Below are positions 35,989-49,095 of a stretch of 64,000 nucleotides of DNA, one piece after another. Source of the DNA: Puffinus mauretanicus. Its lineage: Eukaryota; Chordata; Aves; Procellariiformes; Procellariidae. A program made the position numbers and the translations under genes. The notes under the pieces are model-generated. The model made no database searches. It was not told the DNA's origin and saw only the letters and a list, made by a program, of their open reading frames with translations. How positions within the stretch are numbered: the stretch's first letter is position 1; each line of letters opens with the position of its first letter. The stretch is from positions 1-64,000 of the forward strand of contig JAJKFH010001431.1 in NCBI GenBank assembly GCA_023333565.1, written 5' to 3'.

Positions 35989-36123
35989 GTAAGAGGGCCC
36001 CCACTTGCAGGAGCATTTAAAGAAAGACCAACAAAGCCCACAGCATTTCGCAAGTTTTATGAGCGAGGAGACTTCCCAATTGCCCTTGAGCATGATACTA
36101 AAGGAAACAAAATCGCCTGGAAG
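35989..36123 (+). CDS. PACRG: Parkin co-regulated gene protein (PACRG), one internal exon
   Basis: PACRG is a conserved protein of motile cilia and flagella. With CFAP20 it forms the inner junction closing the B-tubule onto the A-tubule of axonemal doublets. This 135-bp exon encodes 45 residues. It opens [20 protein letters not shown], continues [16 protein letters not shown] and ends TKGNKIAWK. This nearly matches mammalian PACRG as I remember it, with small changes such as Leu for Ala after the double proline and Thr for Ser before KGNK. It lies in the N-terminal part, just before the helical-repeat fold. Both junctions fall between codons (phase 0-0), so skipping would remove 45 residues in frame. 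The acceptor is TTTTTTTAAG and the donor AAG|GTAAGT. No other PACRG exon was recognised in the window. In vertebrates the gene lies head-to-head with PRKN, here expected outside the left edge. Confidence 0.95.
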
Positions 36124-36129
36124 GTAAGT
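36121..36129 (+). promoter_or_regulatory. 5' splice site of the PACRG exon
   Basis: AAG|GTAAGTC is close to the ideal vertebrate donor. It fixes the exon end at 36123. Confidence 0.93.
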
Positions 36130-36800
36130 CATGGCACAGCTGTGACAGCCAGCTGAGCTTATTGAAGTGACATCTCTCATTGTCAAACAAAGTTGGCTTA
36201 TAAGTAAATAAACTGAAATAATTTCTTATCAAATGGAAGATGGTGAGGAAGCCGTTAGAGAAAGGCCCCTGAGTCAGCTGTCTGCCTTGGCTTACAATTA
36301 AATTATATGCTGCAAAAAGGAAGATGACAGAGTTGCTTTGCCTTAGAGAATTGTCTCCTGCCCAATTCATGTCTATTTTTATGAGGACCTGGCAATGCAG
36401 TCCATCAAATGATGGAAGTGGCTGGATACAGTGAGCAGCAGCCATTTATCTCCCCCAAATTTCACCTTCCTGCAGGACACTTCCAAATAGAAGCTTTAAT
36501 TACCTAAATGGATAGGTCAAGATTGCCTGCTCCCTGAAAATGCAGAGCAGAATACCAACGAAGGCAGATTCTCATTCCACAGCTGTACTCTCAGTCTACA
36601 GCGTATGTCAGACAGCGTAATCGCTGTCATACGTGCCCCTGTTAGAGGCTGACCTCCACTGCTGAAACCATTACAGCTCCGACATTTCTCTGACAAAAGG
36701 TTAATTGGCTTCAAAATAAATGTATTGCTTAATGACTCCATTCTAATGCAGCTGTGTTTCTCTCTAAAAGGCTTGGTGATGTTATTTGTAAAACTTGCCA
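36124..36800. promoter_or_regulatory. Candidate conserved non-coding element behind the exon
   Basis: About 0.65 kb of repeat-free sequence, less AT-rich than its surroundings and dense in motif-like words. They include an AP-1/MARE-like CTGAGTCAGCTG (36270), TTTAATTACC (36496) and TTAATTGGCTTC (36700), and an inverted CAGCGTAATCGCTG near 36613. The texture resembles vertebrate conserved non-coding DNA. This is inference only: no alignment was done. Confidence 0.4.
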
Positions 36801-37627
36801 ATCTTCTAAGTAACTACCGCAGACTTTTAAATTTAATTTGAAAAATGAATGCTGATCTTTAACCTGCTCATACTATTTAATTATTTCAGTTATCATGAAT
36901 TACTTTATTGTTTTGTGTTATTTATTAGACTAGAATAAGATTTGGCTGGAAGCAGTGATAGTTACAGAAAATGAACATGATATGCGTGAGCAAAATATGT
37001 CAGATTTCTAGAAAGTTTTAAATTGTTCATGTCAAGAACATGACACCAATTTTAAATGTATAGCTATGTTAATTCAACACAAAAAGGAGGGATTTTGCAA
37101 TCTTATAGCTGATTCTACTCCTAATGAAGCCAACAGGATTAGACCTATAGTGTGGTAAGTGGTACTATGTAATTTTTTAGTAACTAGATTTTAAGGTAGC
37201 TTTTTTGCTCATTGAAATATAGAAGAGAGATTTGTGCTATTTTGTTGCCCATAGCAGTGTTGAATCAGCACAAGGAACAATTAATAGTTCTTGCAGCAAA
37301 GGGAATCTCTATCCAACAATGAGATTCCAGTGCAACTGGTGTTTAGGCGACCCTAGAAATGCCCTTTCTGGACTAAAACTCACAGGTTTATAACATAAGT
37401 TTGCACTCTAATCTTTCATCACCAGGTAAGACCCAAATGTGATTTGCAAGCAACTACAAAAATCTGCAGAATTTAGTTTTTATCTTGAGGCATTATAACT
37501 TCTAATTTCTCAAAATCAGACTGAGAGGTACAGAGAATTTACCTCATTTTAATTGCTATTTGATGCATATTCGTTCATCATAAGGACTAGCATTCCACTA
37601 GATGATGCTAGTGACTGCTTAGTTGAC
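36801..37627. other. Intronic DNA, no gene recognised
   Basis: AT-rich downstream intron sequence without visible features. Confidence 0.6.
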
Positions 37628-37904
37628 TCAGGACACAAGGAAATGGAATGAAGCTGTGTCAGGGGAAGTTCAGATGGGACATTAGGAAAAGGTTCTTCAG
37701 TGAGAGGGTGGTTAGTCATTAGAACAGCCTCCCTAGGGAAGTAGTCACAGCACCAAGCCTGTCAGAGTTCAAGGAGTGTCTGGATGATGCTCTCAGTCAT
37801 ATGATTTAGTTTTAGATAGTCCTGTGAAGAGCAGGGAGTTGGACTTGATGATCCTTACGGGTTCCTTCCAACTTGAGATATTCTATGATTCTATGTTTCT
37901 ATGA
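37628..37904 (+). mobile_element. CR1 LINE fragment, 3' end
   Basis: CR1 tail on the sense strand. It reads GGACACAAGGAAATGGAATG, TTCAGATGGGACATTAGG, 'GGTTCTTCAGTGAGAGGGTGG', then GGACTTGATGATCCTTACGG and a terminus of TTCTATGATTCTATG followed by a degenerate third octamer. Only the 3' end is present, as in most CR1 insertions. Confidence 0.92.
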
Positions 37905-39524
37905 TATCTTGCTAACTTGCTATCTACAAGCCTTCCAGCCACAGCTGAATGTCTAGAGTGTTTGCTCCCTGTATCTGACTGTAAATTGTTGAAAACATAC
38001 TACCTTAAGACAGTCACAATAGTAGAGTCTCTAGTCAAAGATCCAGCATGTATTTTTTCTTAACACAATTTGCAATCTTACAGACCTAATGTCTCCCTAG
38101 TGTCCACCTACCACAGTAAAACATTGGCATGTAGCTAGTGCAATGTAGACTGAGATATCATGCAACAGTTGCTTTTGCTATTGCTGTTAATCCTTTCTTT
38201 TGAAACAAATTATCACTACTTCAGCATGCATGCAAGAAGGCAGCATAGTAGCGGACTATTCCATTCTCACAATAGCGCATGCCAAGTCCAACCTTATTTC
38301 CCTTATTCCATGCCACTTGATTTAGTCAAATCAGTCCATACTGAGTTCTGTGGCAGGCACTCAAGAAAACAATACTGAGGTAGTAAAATTACTTGAGGCT
38401 GTTGTTTAATTTGGCATGCAACCATCATTGATTATTGTGCAGTTTAAGTAGATGAAGCAGGGAAATAGGAGTTTTCTAATTCAAACTTTACATTAGATAG
38501 CTTCTAAAGTTTTAGAGGCTACCCACCGCTGTAAAAGGGTGAGAATGTTGTTCATCGTAAGCTAATATTTAAAGGCGCAAATAAAGTAAGATCTGTATTT
38601 TTCAATTGTTTTAAGGATATGCGAATGGTCAAAATATCCAACATACATCTGATGGCTAATTTTCATCAGTTCATCACATTTATTTGTAAATCTGATAAAA
38701 TAGTAATTTTAAAAAAAATATATTTTACTGAATACTGCTTAAATTCATGAAAATGGAAAAAATATTTTAATAATGAAATGTGTCTAGACAAAACATTCTG
38801 TAAAATCTTGGCTGAACTGTATTTATTTGCATGAATCATGATTCTAGTAGAAGGATGAAAGAAGAAATAAATGGTAACAGTGATATTTTAATCCTGCTAT
38901 AACTGCATAATATCAATGTTTTATTGTGAAAGGTTTTTTTTGCTCTGTTTAGATGTAATGTACATCATGGTTCATTTCACTCTTGTTAGTTTGTCTACCA
39001 AGTGGTGCATGAAAGAAAATGCAGGGGGGGTCTCAGAAACATGATTTGTTCTGACAAAGGAAAATACTACAGGATTTTGTTCTTTCCTGCAAAATACACA
39101 GTTGGTTTTTGGTTTTTTGTTTGTTTGTTTTGTTATAATTACTGAAACAAAACAAAATAACCGTAACTGTCAAACATTAAATATTTTTTTGAAAACACTT
39201 TGAACTCTTTCTCACTATAGTGTAATTCCATGGACCGAATACAGCCATTTTTAGCTAGAACAGAAGAATCTGAAATGTTTTAATATCCATGAATTTTGTT
39301 AATATGTACCAAAAAAAAATGCACAAATGACCCTTGATTTTGTAACAGTTCTGCATATCCCAAATTTTAAGCCCATAATTCGTTTCCTGTAAGGGCTGGC
39401 TACATATAACTATGGTTGTAGACCTAGATAAGACATAAATTTAAAGTTCAGGAACTATTCAGAACTATTTCTTATTTCTGAATAACTGCATGTGTTGAAT
39501 CTTTAATTCTGAAATAATAGTACT

Positions 39525-39542
39525 TTGTTGTTGTTGTTGTTT
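39525..39542. repeat. (TTG)n trinucleotide repeat
   Basis: About six TTG units. Confidence 0.8.
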
Positions 39543-41568
39543 AGCTTAATTACCTCCAAAATGCACTAAATTTAGAAAGAGGCATTCTTACTCCAAATTA
39601 ATCCTAAGCTTAGACAAGGTTAAACTGTGCAAATAAACCATGGTGTTTACCTTGGTGCCTTTTCTTAAAAAAAGGACCAAAGCAAATTAGATCTCACTAC
39701 AAGATCATTATAGCAAGATGTGTTTTCTACGTGAATTCTCAGACTAAGTCTTTAAGTTTAGAAAGGCATCTCCTTGAGTACTCCTGTAATATTGGCATTC
39801 TGGTTGGTAAGTTACTATTACTGCAAGTTCAAATAAACCAGTTTCGACCTAATGGAAGAAAACAGATGAACAGATAAAATATGTTTACAACATATAAATC
39901 ATTATATACAAGAACAGGAAACTGAATTTCGTTTTAAACAATACCATCCAGAGAAATAAAAAAATTAAAAAGCTCTGATAATACAAAACTAAAATTATCT
40001 GATGTTAGAGGCTGTAATCACGTTTATTTCTAAAAGAAGATGTGACTGTCTTGGTGTTCCTAATCTTTGTTTTCAAAACTGGAGGAAAGTTATCCTTTTG
40101 TCATTTTCAAAAGGGAATATAGAGAATGACTTGTTAATTATGTCTGTGAAAAGAAACCCACCATCTTTGTAATTCACTACACAAATTTCTGGTTTTGATT
40201 ACAATTAAAGTGACAGAATCCATACAAAATGAATTCAAGACTTCTCATACCCATTCAGAGGATCTACTAGCAGTCAGTGAATTCTTTGCTAAATGGCACA
40301 TTCTCAATGTAACATTTTGATATCTAATTTAAATCCTTTGTTTGTTTTCATGCTCCCTCAGTGTCACTAAGTAGAACTGTATAGATATTAGTGCCTTAAA
40401 ATTGCTGCAAATATGTAATACTCATATTTTTTGATAAAGCAATAGCTTTTGAGATCTAGAAATAAACAACTTCTTTGGTTGAATTATTCAACAATTGTTC
40501 AAGGGTCTTTCCAAATTTGAAGCATTTGGTTTTGTCCACTAACAGAGAATGAATAATAATGGTATGGTTTGAAAATGTGTTTCTGATGTGTATCAAACAT
40601 AAAAGTTTGGAACATAAATTGTTGTTAATTTAGAGTTAGATAATAGTAGAAAGTGATCTTTTTAGAAAAAGAATGTGTTAAAATACTTATAAGCCCTTTG
40701 ACTACTTATGTGGGATCCTGCAGTTCTCTTTTAGCCTATGCATATCACAATTTTATTTCAAAATGTAGTAATATATTCTCTTGCACAATCTCATACCAAT
40801 AATAAAAGCTCATAGTCCAGGTCTGAAAAGGACTTCCATTTTTAAATATACATTACTGAATTAGAAAAGGTCAGAATGCAATTAAACTTTTGACTAAGAA
40901 AGTTGATAAAGTATTTCCGAATTATTAAGAATGTATTTGAAATACAGTCTCTCTGTATCATACAGAAAGTCATCAGAATGTTTGAAAAATTATTTTTTTA
41001 GGGAGTGGGGTTAATTATGAAAATCATTATGCAGGGGAGAAAAAAGCTTCTATTCTTCAAAAGAATTTTAGCAATTTCAAAGAAATGAAAACCAAATTCA
41101 AACCCACAAACTTCTCAAGCAAAATGTCAAAATGAACATGATTTCCATCTTTTGGGGTTTATGTTTTTTTTCCAGAATAGCTATGTTCACTAAGGATGTG
41201 ACTTTTACCATTTTAATTTCTCTTCACCCTCTCTTTCCTACATAGCATGTTTTTTTCAGGGGCTAGTATAAGCCATGGTAGCAAAATTACTTCTTGGTGA
41301 TAGAAACTAGATGCAGTGATAAAACAAAGTGTTCTGCCCTTAACATCATTAATTTGAATTCTGCATACACTTTTTCTTTCTGCAGATTATTGAAGGTTGC
41401 TTTTGGTAATAGGGACTACAAATAATTTGAACATGCCACAGAACTGCAATTTTTATTAGCATCTCCCATTCTTCATTTGGTTTTATCAGCATGTTGTATA
41501 TTAGTTTATATAAAATTTTGAGCTGCTGTGATTAAGCTGGTACGTATACCCAGCACCAAGAGAAATCT

Positions 41569-41640
41569 TTTTTTGTTTTTTGGTTGGGTTTGGGTTTTTT
41601 TGGTTTTGGTGTTGGGCTCTGATTTGGGGTTTTCTCCATA
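41569..41640. repeat. T/G-rich low-complexity tract
   Basis: Irregular TTTTGG and TTTGGG words over about 70 bases. On the minus strand it yields Lys/Thr/Gln-rich frames that are an artefact of composition. Confidence 0.7.
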
Positions 41641-44600
41641 AAATAGCTGGGTTTTAAATTTTGTTTTCTTTTCCTGGAAGTGCAATCTTTTTTGCTTGTT
41701 TGAGGGATAAGTTTTAAGTGAGAGAAAATACATTTTTTTTATATCAACCGATATAGTTAGAAAGGAGACAAGTTTTCAGATGCAGAGCTCTCAAGTAATG
41801 TCTCTCGGTATTTTTCATTTTTGTGGCATTGTCTTGTCATTCAACCACATGAATAAACACTATATTATTCCCTATGTAGTATAAAGTAAACTTAGGTAAC
41901 ACTTCCCAAAGTTCAAATCCCAAAACAAATTAAGAGTACTTGGAGGGCGCTCATTCACCCTACAGAATGACCCCATTATTATACTAATGTCTTGCAATTT
42001 ATAGAGGTGAGATGTAATTCTAGAAGTTGTAATTCACCTTTTAATAGCTTATTGCCATCAGAAGGAGAAGGTCCAACTTTCCTTCACCTCTTCTGCTTTC
42101 TATTTCTACGGCATACTTGGCACTCGCACTAATGCTTATCAGAGCCCTCTGTGAATAAGTTTATCTCACTAACTCAGGGAAAAAAGGTGGATGTGTTTTT
42201 TCTCATTTAGCAACATGTTCACAGCCCTGTGAACTTTGATTACGAAAGGGTCTATGAGTGCTAAAGCTGTATGTTGGTGAAGGAGAGAGAAACAGTAGTG
42301 AAGTACAGTGAAGAATGGGAGAGAGTTGAAGGATCTCAAAACTTTTTTTCTTTTGCCAGCAATGAACTGCTAGATTAGTTTAGCTGCTCATGGAATTGCA
42401 GCCTCAGATATCTGAAAGCAAAGAGAACAAACTGCCTATGAAAAATAATAATTTTCTTTAAGATTTATTTTCATACGTAGAGATTTTTTTTCTGCTTCCA
42501 TTCTTTGATAAACTATGTTTAATATCTTCTTAATAAAAGATGTCGAGAGGACACTGTCATCTTAAAGAAAATTTGTAAATCCCCCAAAAGTGTTGTCATG
42601 CAGAATGAAAACTTTTTGCAACATTATATACAAAGAGGAGCAGCCATGTATCATGCTTAGGCACAGTGGGTAGAGCACAGCGTGGTGTTAGTTTCTATTT
42701 TATTTAATGCCTTCATTAATGTTTTAAGAAATAGTTCAAAGTTTTCTTGCAATAGACTTCTGCTTATCTTCCCCAGAGGGCTCCTATTTTTTTAATCATT
42801 TCAGGGATCCTTTTTAAGCCTATCTCCAATACAATTGTGTTGGTATAACAGAAAATTGCAGTGTGGATTCAAGAGAAGGTAACTGAAAGCAAGAATTTCT
42901 TAAGCCAGAAATAATACATAATAATTTAGAGAGACTAGAAGTATGAGTTGAGGTAAAGAAATAAAGTCTTGGAGAAACAAATTTTAAATGCTGCCTCTGG
43001 GGAAAAAAAACAATCATATTAACAGATTTAGTGTAAAGGAATAGTTTGGAAAATAATAATTTTATTTTTTAAAGGACAGTTAAACCCTCAGTTTTCTGTG
43101 GAGATAATAATACAGCAAACTTAAGATGTGGCATGGTAGCAAGAAAGAATTATTCAGTTTTAAACTAAAAATGTAGCAATAGCTCTGTTGCATCATATTA
43201 AATCAGAAATTATTAGTAATCTGTATACTATGGCTTACTGAAGCAAGCACAAGCAAATACTGTTCATCAACAGTTGTGTATAGACAAAAGCCATTCATTA
43301 CTCTTTGTGACTGTGATACTAGTGCTCAACTAATGACTATCAAAAGTGCTGTCTTCGCTGATGTGCATGTGACTTTTTCTTCGAGATTGTTAAAAATTGC
43401 AATCACAAGTCTGATCTAGTTTCCTTTTTTAAATGCATAATACTAAAAAAAAGCCACATCTTAATGACTATGACCTGATTTTCATTTAAATGAAAACTCC
43501 TTTAAATCTCTTAGACAGTATATGTACTACACTTATACCCACTCTGTGACCTGAAATCATACAAAAGAGCTACAGAATAAATGCAATATCTTTTCTAGCA
43601 AATAAAACAACAAAATTCCTATTGACTGCATTAGAATGGGATCCTTATTGCCATAGATAAATATTATCTATTATTATTTATAATATCGCTATGATATTAT
43701 AAATTTTCCTACTGATCTATTAGGTTTTTAGTCCTTGATAATGCTCACAGGAATCCATTTCTAATCAGCTATAAATTATAATGTCCTGTGTTATCAAAGT
43801 TATAGAAGTTATGATCATCCTTTTGGTAACAGCAGACTTAAATCTCTCTCTTACATCTAAGAAGTGTTAGTTTGTGTCTAATTACATTTATATTTAATAA
43901 GTGTTAATTTTATATTTACATTCAATATGTATGTAGTTGGTTTTTTTCTTCAAAAGTCACTGTTTATATTGACTCTAGCATTTTATGTGAGTTAGCTAAG
44001 ATTAACCATCTCTTGTTTACAGACTAAAATAGGGTACCAAGCTGATGTCCTTCAATTAAAGCAACATTTTTAAAGTTGTTGAGTAACTCTGGGTGCTTCC
44101 AGTTTCCATTCCATGATACATATAGTCACAGAAAGTGTTGGAATGATAGGTTTCTCAAGTTTGAAATTTCTACATTGATTTGATCCCACCACTAAGTAAC
44201 ATTAATTCCAAATAAATTTAGTCAGTTCAAGTCTTGCTTTTCAAAAGCACTATACTAGAATTAATTTTCAATTGAAAAACACTTCTTCATAATAGTGCAT
44301 CAATTAACTGCATGCTTAAAACAGTCATTAAAAGTTTAGATAGCCAATGGCTCTGTAATATGCATTTTTCTGTTGGCTCGCTACTTCTTAATACTAATCT
44401 ACAAAACATTCATGACTTTACTCTTTTCTGTTAAGTTATTTTTCACGTCTGGAAAGAAGATGTCTTTGCAGGTCTTAGAAGAAATTTGTGACGTTAGAGA
44501 TTAAAAGAGAATCTTATCAAAATGCTATTTCAAAACACTGTAGCAAAACACTATGTTTTTATGAAATCCCATAAAATTCAAAATAACTATTTCAATACTT

Positions 44601-45179
44601 ATCAACATTCTTATCAGTTGTTTTTAGTTTGTACATTTAAACTTATATTTCTGGTGAAACACTGAATTATGTCACATTACGTTTTAGAGGTTACTCAATG
44701 CAATCTCTTCTTTCTTACCACTTGTGGCTCACAAAAATGTAATTCCTTCTAGAGTTAGTTTTTTTACAGACCTGTGGTCTTTTCCATTACTTTCATATTT
44801 ATAATTTAAGAATCTAATGAAATGTCTCTTTTCTCCATGCTCAGATAAAGTACCATATTTATTAAAAATATGACATGTACGTTTGCTTAACAGCTGAATA
44901 ATATGTTTCCCTTAAAAAGTAAATAATGTTTTCCTGGAAATGACTGAGATCTCCTTCCTTTTAACAACACCAGTGCTGAATCTGGGGACTAGTGTTCAGC
45001 TGGAGTCTAAAACAGGCCTTACAAAGAGTAGTGATAGTTTACCTGATTCCTATAGTACAGAGCTGCCATAATTCAATTATTAATTCCTCTGTGGCTAGTT
45101 ATTGTCGCAACTTATCCCAGGATTCTAGAAAACAGCAATATTGTGGCAGTTAATTTACTGTTCCTTTTTCCCTGCATAC

Positions 45180-45620
45180 ACAATTAAAGCCATTCCTTTA
45201 TTTGATGTAAGTTGCCATCTCTTGAAAGCATATGGAATGAAAACTCAGCCATGTATCAGAAATAACTTTAATTTAAATTTGCTAAATGACCTCTGAAAGC
45301 TAGATGAAAGATTTTCTGCTGAATGGGCTGGTGCTCCCTGCCTGTATAATTTATGTGAGAAATTAGTGCGAATGGTTCACTTTTATGGAGCAGTGTTGCT
45401 TGTAGCAAGCCTGCAGAAACAATTTTCCCCCAAGCCTCCATCTGTTCTTCAAACCAGGGCATATGCCATCTCATCGAGCTTGAAAGTCAACTGATTTATA
45501 ACTCCTGAAAAGTGCATAGATTGAAAAGAAAGGTCGACGGCTGCTATGTGACAATGATTTGCTAGGCACTTGGATAAAGACAATTCACATTACTATGGAC
45601 CCTAGAGGACACAAGTGATG
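45180..45620. promoter_or_regulatory. Candidate conserved non-coding element
   Basis: A repeat-free, high-complexity island in the downstream intron, for example ACTTTAATTTAAATTTGC, GGGCTGGTGCTCCCTGCCTG and CTTTTATGGAGCAGTG. There is no sustained coding frame and no splice structure. Called by texture only. Confidence 0.3.
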
Positions 45621-48600
45621 TTGTAAGCTTCAGAAATTGGTAGATTGACATATAAGACAAAAACAAATTGCTCCTCCCCCTTCAGTTAAACAGCTACCTC
45701 TCTTCTTAAAGATGGAAACTTTTTAGAACGTAAGTAGGTAATATAGCCAAGACATCTTGTTATACTGTGTTTCAGGCAGAATAAGCTTTTCCTAGCTACA
45801 AAGTTCCTTGCCATCTAGAAGTGCCAGGACTTGTTCCACTTTAGTCTTTTAGCTGCAAGCAGAAACATCTGTCTTTAAGAGTGCTTCTTGTTGTTTGTCA
45901 GAAAGTTTTGTTCAGTGCCACAAACACAGCACTGATGAATTTCTGTATCTACTCTGAAGGTGATTTCTGAGCCCTATCCCAATTTATGGATGGCTTGTTC
46001 TCTGCCCGTTAGTTGTCAGCCTTCCTCCTTTTACCCACGTATTGCGGAGTTCTCTGGCAAGTGACAAAACAAATAGAACTGACAACATAAAAATGAATAT
46101 GTGTTTGATGTTTTCATTTCTGGTAGTCGGATACTGTGACTGTTCTACTTTGAGGCTCAGAGACTGAATAATTTCTTCAACTACTTTGTCTTATCAAGTC
46201 TGATTTTTTTGTATAATTTCGGGAAAAAAATGGCATATAGTTAAAAGCATTTTTAATTTCAGAAAGGTAATATAGAAATGATGCAAATAGTGTGTTTTAA
46301 TGTGAAAATCTAGGGGCAGATTTTGTCTTGAAAAACACAGAGGTGTAGTATAAAAAATACATGTGAATAGCAGGAAGAATCATCCTCTACAAGTATAAGC
46401 TTATTGCTTGTTGATGTATCTGTAACATCTGTAAGAAAAAAATGGCTTTGTAGCTTTCCACAATCATCTGATGTTGTGTAGCCATGGATATCCTGACCTA
46501 AGTCACATAGATGAATATGCTTTCTGAACATCATATATCTCAATAAAGAAAAACAGAGCAATGCAGATTAACTAGATCACTGTTATGAATTATTTCTATT
46601 GTATAAATGGAATCTCAAATACTTAGGTCAGTACCCAGCATACGTACTGGGTATTCGTCTATTGTATATGCTGTTGACTGACTCAAGATGATGAAAATGT
46701 AGAGCTAATAAACTGTGACAATTAAATACAAATTGTAAACCTCTTATTTCACTGTGTTGAAGAGATGTGTTAAACAGTTATAATACGGCTTTATAAAATC
46801 ATAAATTGTGTAAAGGAGAATGTGAGATGTTTAAGAAAACTTTACACTGTTTCTAATAAAAATTAATAGAGAGAAGTTCACTATCACTGAAAAAATATAT
46901 TCTAAAAACCTATTCAACAAATGTCTCTACTTTAGAAATGTATTATAGTGGATGTCTGTTCTCCTCAGGTTTGTAATAAACACTATATATTTTGTTACCT
47001 TTTCATTGTTTCATTTTTGTTATCCGCTATATGTTAGATATGTGCATGGGGCAAATTTTTCTCCCAGTTCCATTTCATTTCCTATACTGTTTCCAAAGCA
47101 TAAATTAGTTCCTCGCCATTTCAGTGTAATTTTCTCATCACTAGACTCCATGAACCTTTCACATCAAATTCGTGTTCACATCTACTGTGCTGCAGAGTTC
47201 TAATCTGGGCTCAGCACTGCTTTCTTTCCTCACATTGTTATTCTGCTAATTAATAGTATCTGTTTGCTTAATACCTAGTTTTATTGTCCTTTTATTTTCT
47301 TCCCTGTTGGTTCTTTCATCTGTATCTCCTCTTGCTTATCTGAAAAAGAGTTTGTCTTCATATGAAATTATTCATGAGGACAGCTCAGCAGGAACTGGTC
47401 TAAGCTTTATACTCAAGTAAGGAATGCTTTTTTCATGTTTTGTTACAGTGTAAATGTGTCCTTGAATAGAAATCATTCAGACTAAGATTCATGAAAACTT
47501 CCTAAAACAGCAAGACCTAAATTTTAACCTTTTTTTTTTTTTGTCAAATTCCCTCTTCCTTTGAAACTTGTTGACAACTTGGTTCAATAAAATAGCTATC
47601 AATGCGGCATGAAAGAGTTCTGTTCCTGCAGAGATTTAAGCATTCACTTAATGCCTTGTGATCAAACCAACTGAAGTGATACTTTTGCTTATACTGTGTA
47701 GCAGTGGTGTTAGTGAGATGATGTTCTACCTCTAAAAGGAGACAAAGATACTTACATTTTTTTGTTTTCAATCATAATCATGTAACTTTCTTAATAAGTG
47801 CTAGTTTCAAATTAATGTTATTGCATCTTTAAGACATTAATGGCCAAGACCTTTAAAACTTCAACTCATTTAAATGTGTCTGTTAAAACTCTATTGAGGT
47901 GGTTGAATTGTGCTTTTTTATGAAAATTTGGAGACTGAGTCTATATTTACATTTCAAATAGCAGTGTGGATATTTGACAGTAGTAGTAGCATGTGGTAGG
48001 TTATCAGGCCTAAAATAAATTATCTTAAATATTTAAATGAGATAGTTCCCCTTGGCTTTCAGCTTTTGCACATTAATGCTCAGGAAACAGGCAATTGTAG
48101 GGAATTATAAATACTGCAGGTTTTGTACTAAGTGACAGAACCTGTGGGTTGCTAGTTTCCTATCCTGTGACTTCCTTCAATATCACACCAAAAAATGTAT
48201 CTTACTTTGGTTTTAAAGGAATACCAGTCTCTGTATAATGAAACAATATAAGTGCTGTAAGATGTAGTGGAAATCTATATTTATAATATTAGAGTTAAAA
48301 CCCAAAAAAACCTAACTAACTGGCACATTATACTTAAAAATAATTTCTTTAAATCTTATTCATTGGAACTGATTTTCTGTGTTTTAAAATTAATATTACT
48401 TTAATATGGGCATGCCTTATTAAAGAATTATTATAAAAAGGTAGACAAATAATACCTCAGAAGATCACAAATAATGATTTTTAGAGATATGAAAATTCAG
48501 AGGAAAATTTCCTTAAGCTAGAATGAGGCTAAAAAGGGGTGTTGCTTCCAGTGTAATATAAACTTCAGTCTAAATACATATCTCTTTAGGAACATGAGTT

Positions 48601-48829
48601 GTATTGTAATGTAGTGAATCTCATCTTATAGTGAAGACTAAGTGCACTGAAGTACAGTTCTGCTCTGCAAAAGTAACACAATTAATGTTGGTGTGTTCTG
48701 TTCATACCCAAAGAAATTCTACTAGGGTCAGAAGCCAGTGGTTGTACACTTAAGAAATCATAAATACCTATATGAACCTGTACAGTAAGTGATGTTCCCA
48801 CTCTGTGCTTCTTATCTTGTGCTTTCAGA
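45621..48829. other. Intronic DNA, no gene recognised
   Basis: AT-rich unique sequence. It includes a short hairpin (46632-46653) and an interrupted T run near 47530. Confidence 0.6.
46632..46653. repeat. Short inverted repeat
   Basis: TACCCAG and CTGGGTA are perfect 7-bp arms around an 8-base centre that contains the palindrome TACGTA. Confidence 0.7.
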
Positions 48830-49095
48830 CTCTTAAAAAGGCCAATTCAGATGGGAGACACCTGCTTTGCCTTGCCATTTAATAACAGCACTGGAACCTT
48901 GCTGCTCTTATTATTCCTGGGTTGGTAGACTGGGGGCCCCGGATGAAGCCCATGTCTGAGGCAGAAACATTCCTTTTAACAAAGCCCGAGCTGGAATGTC
49001 AATTTCACACTTGAACTCAAGTGAATTTCAATTTGCTTTGAGTTGTCCTTACTTTGTGCTTCCACAATGTGAAGGACAATATGCCTTTTTAGCAG
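48830..49095. promoter_or_regulatory. Candidate conserved non-coding element
   Basis: Compact GC-richer island with CAGATGGGAGACACCTGC, TTATTATTCCTGGG, GGGGGCCCCGGATGAAGCCC and TGAGGCAGAAACATTCC. No repeat family was recognised. There is no coding frame flanked by splice sites. Called by texture only. Confidence 0.3.

Larger units (their letters stand above)
37905..45179. other. Intronic DNA, no gene recognised
   Basis: AT-rich unique sequence. Minor simple repeats are a T/G-rich stretch at 39103-39135, a (TTG)n at 39525-39542 and a T/G-rich stretch at 41569-41640. A weak CR1-like phrase near 42690-42725 is too short to call. Confidence 0.6.

Noticed and set aside
42690..42725. CR1-like phrase near TATTTTATTTAATGCCTTCATTAATG
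   Set aside because: Under 40 bases and not supported by flanking similarity.
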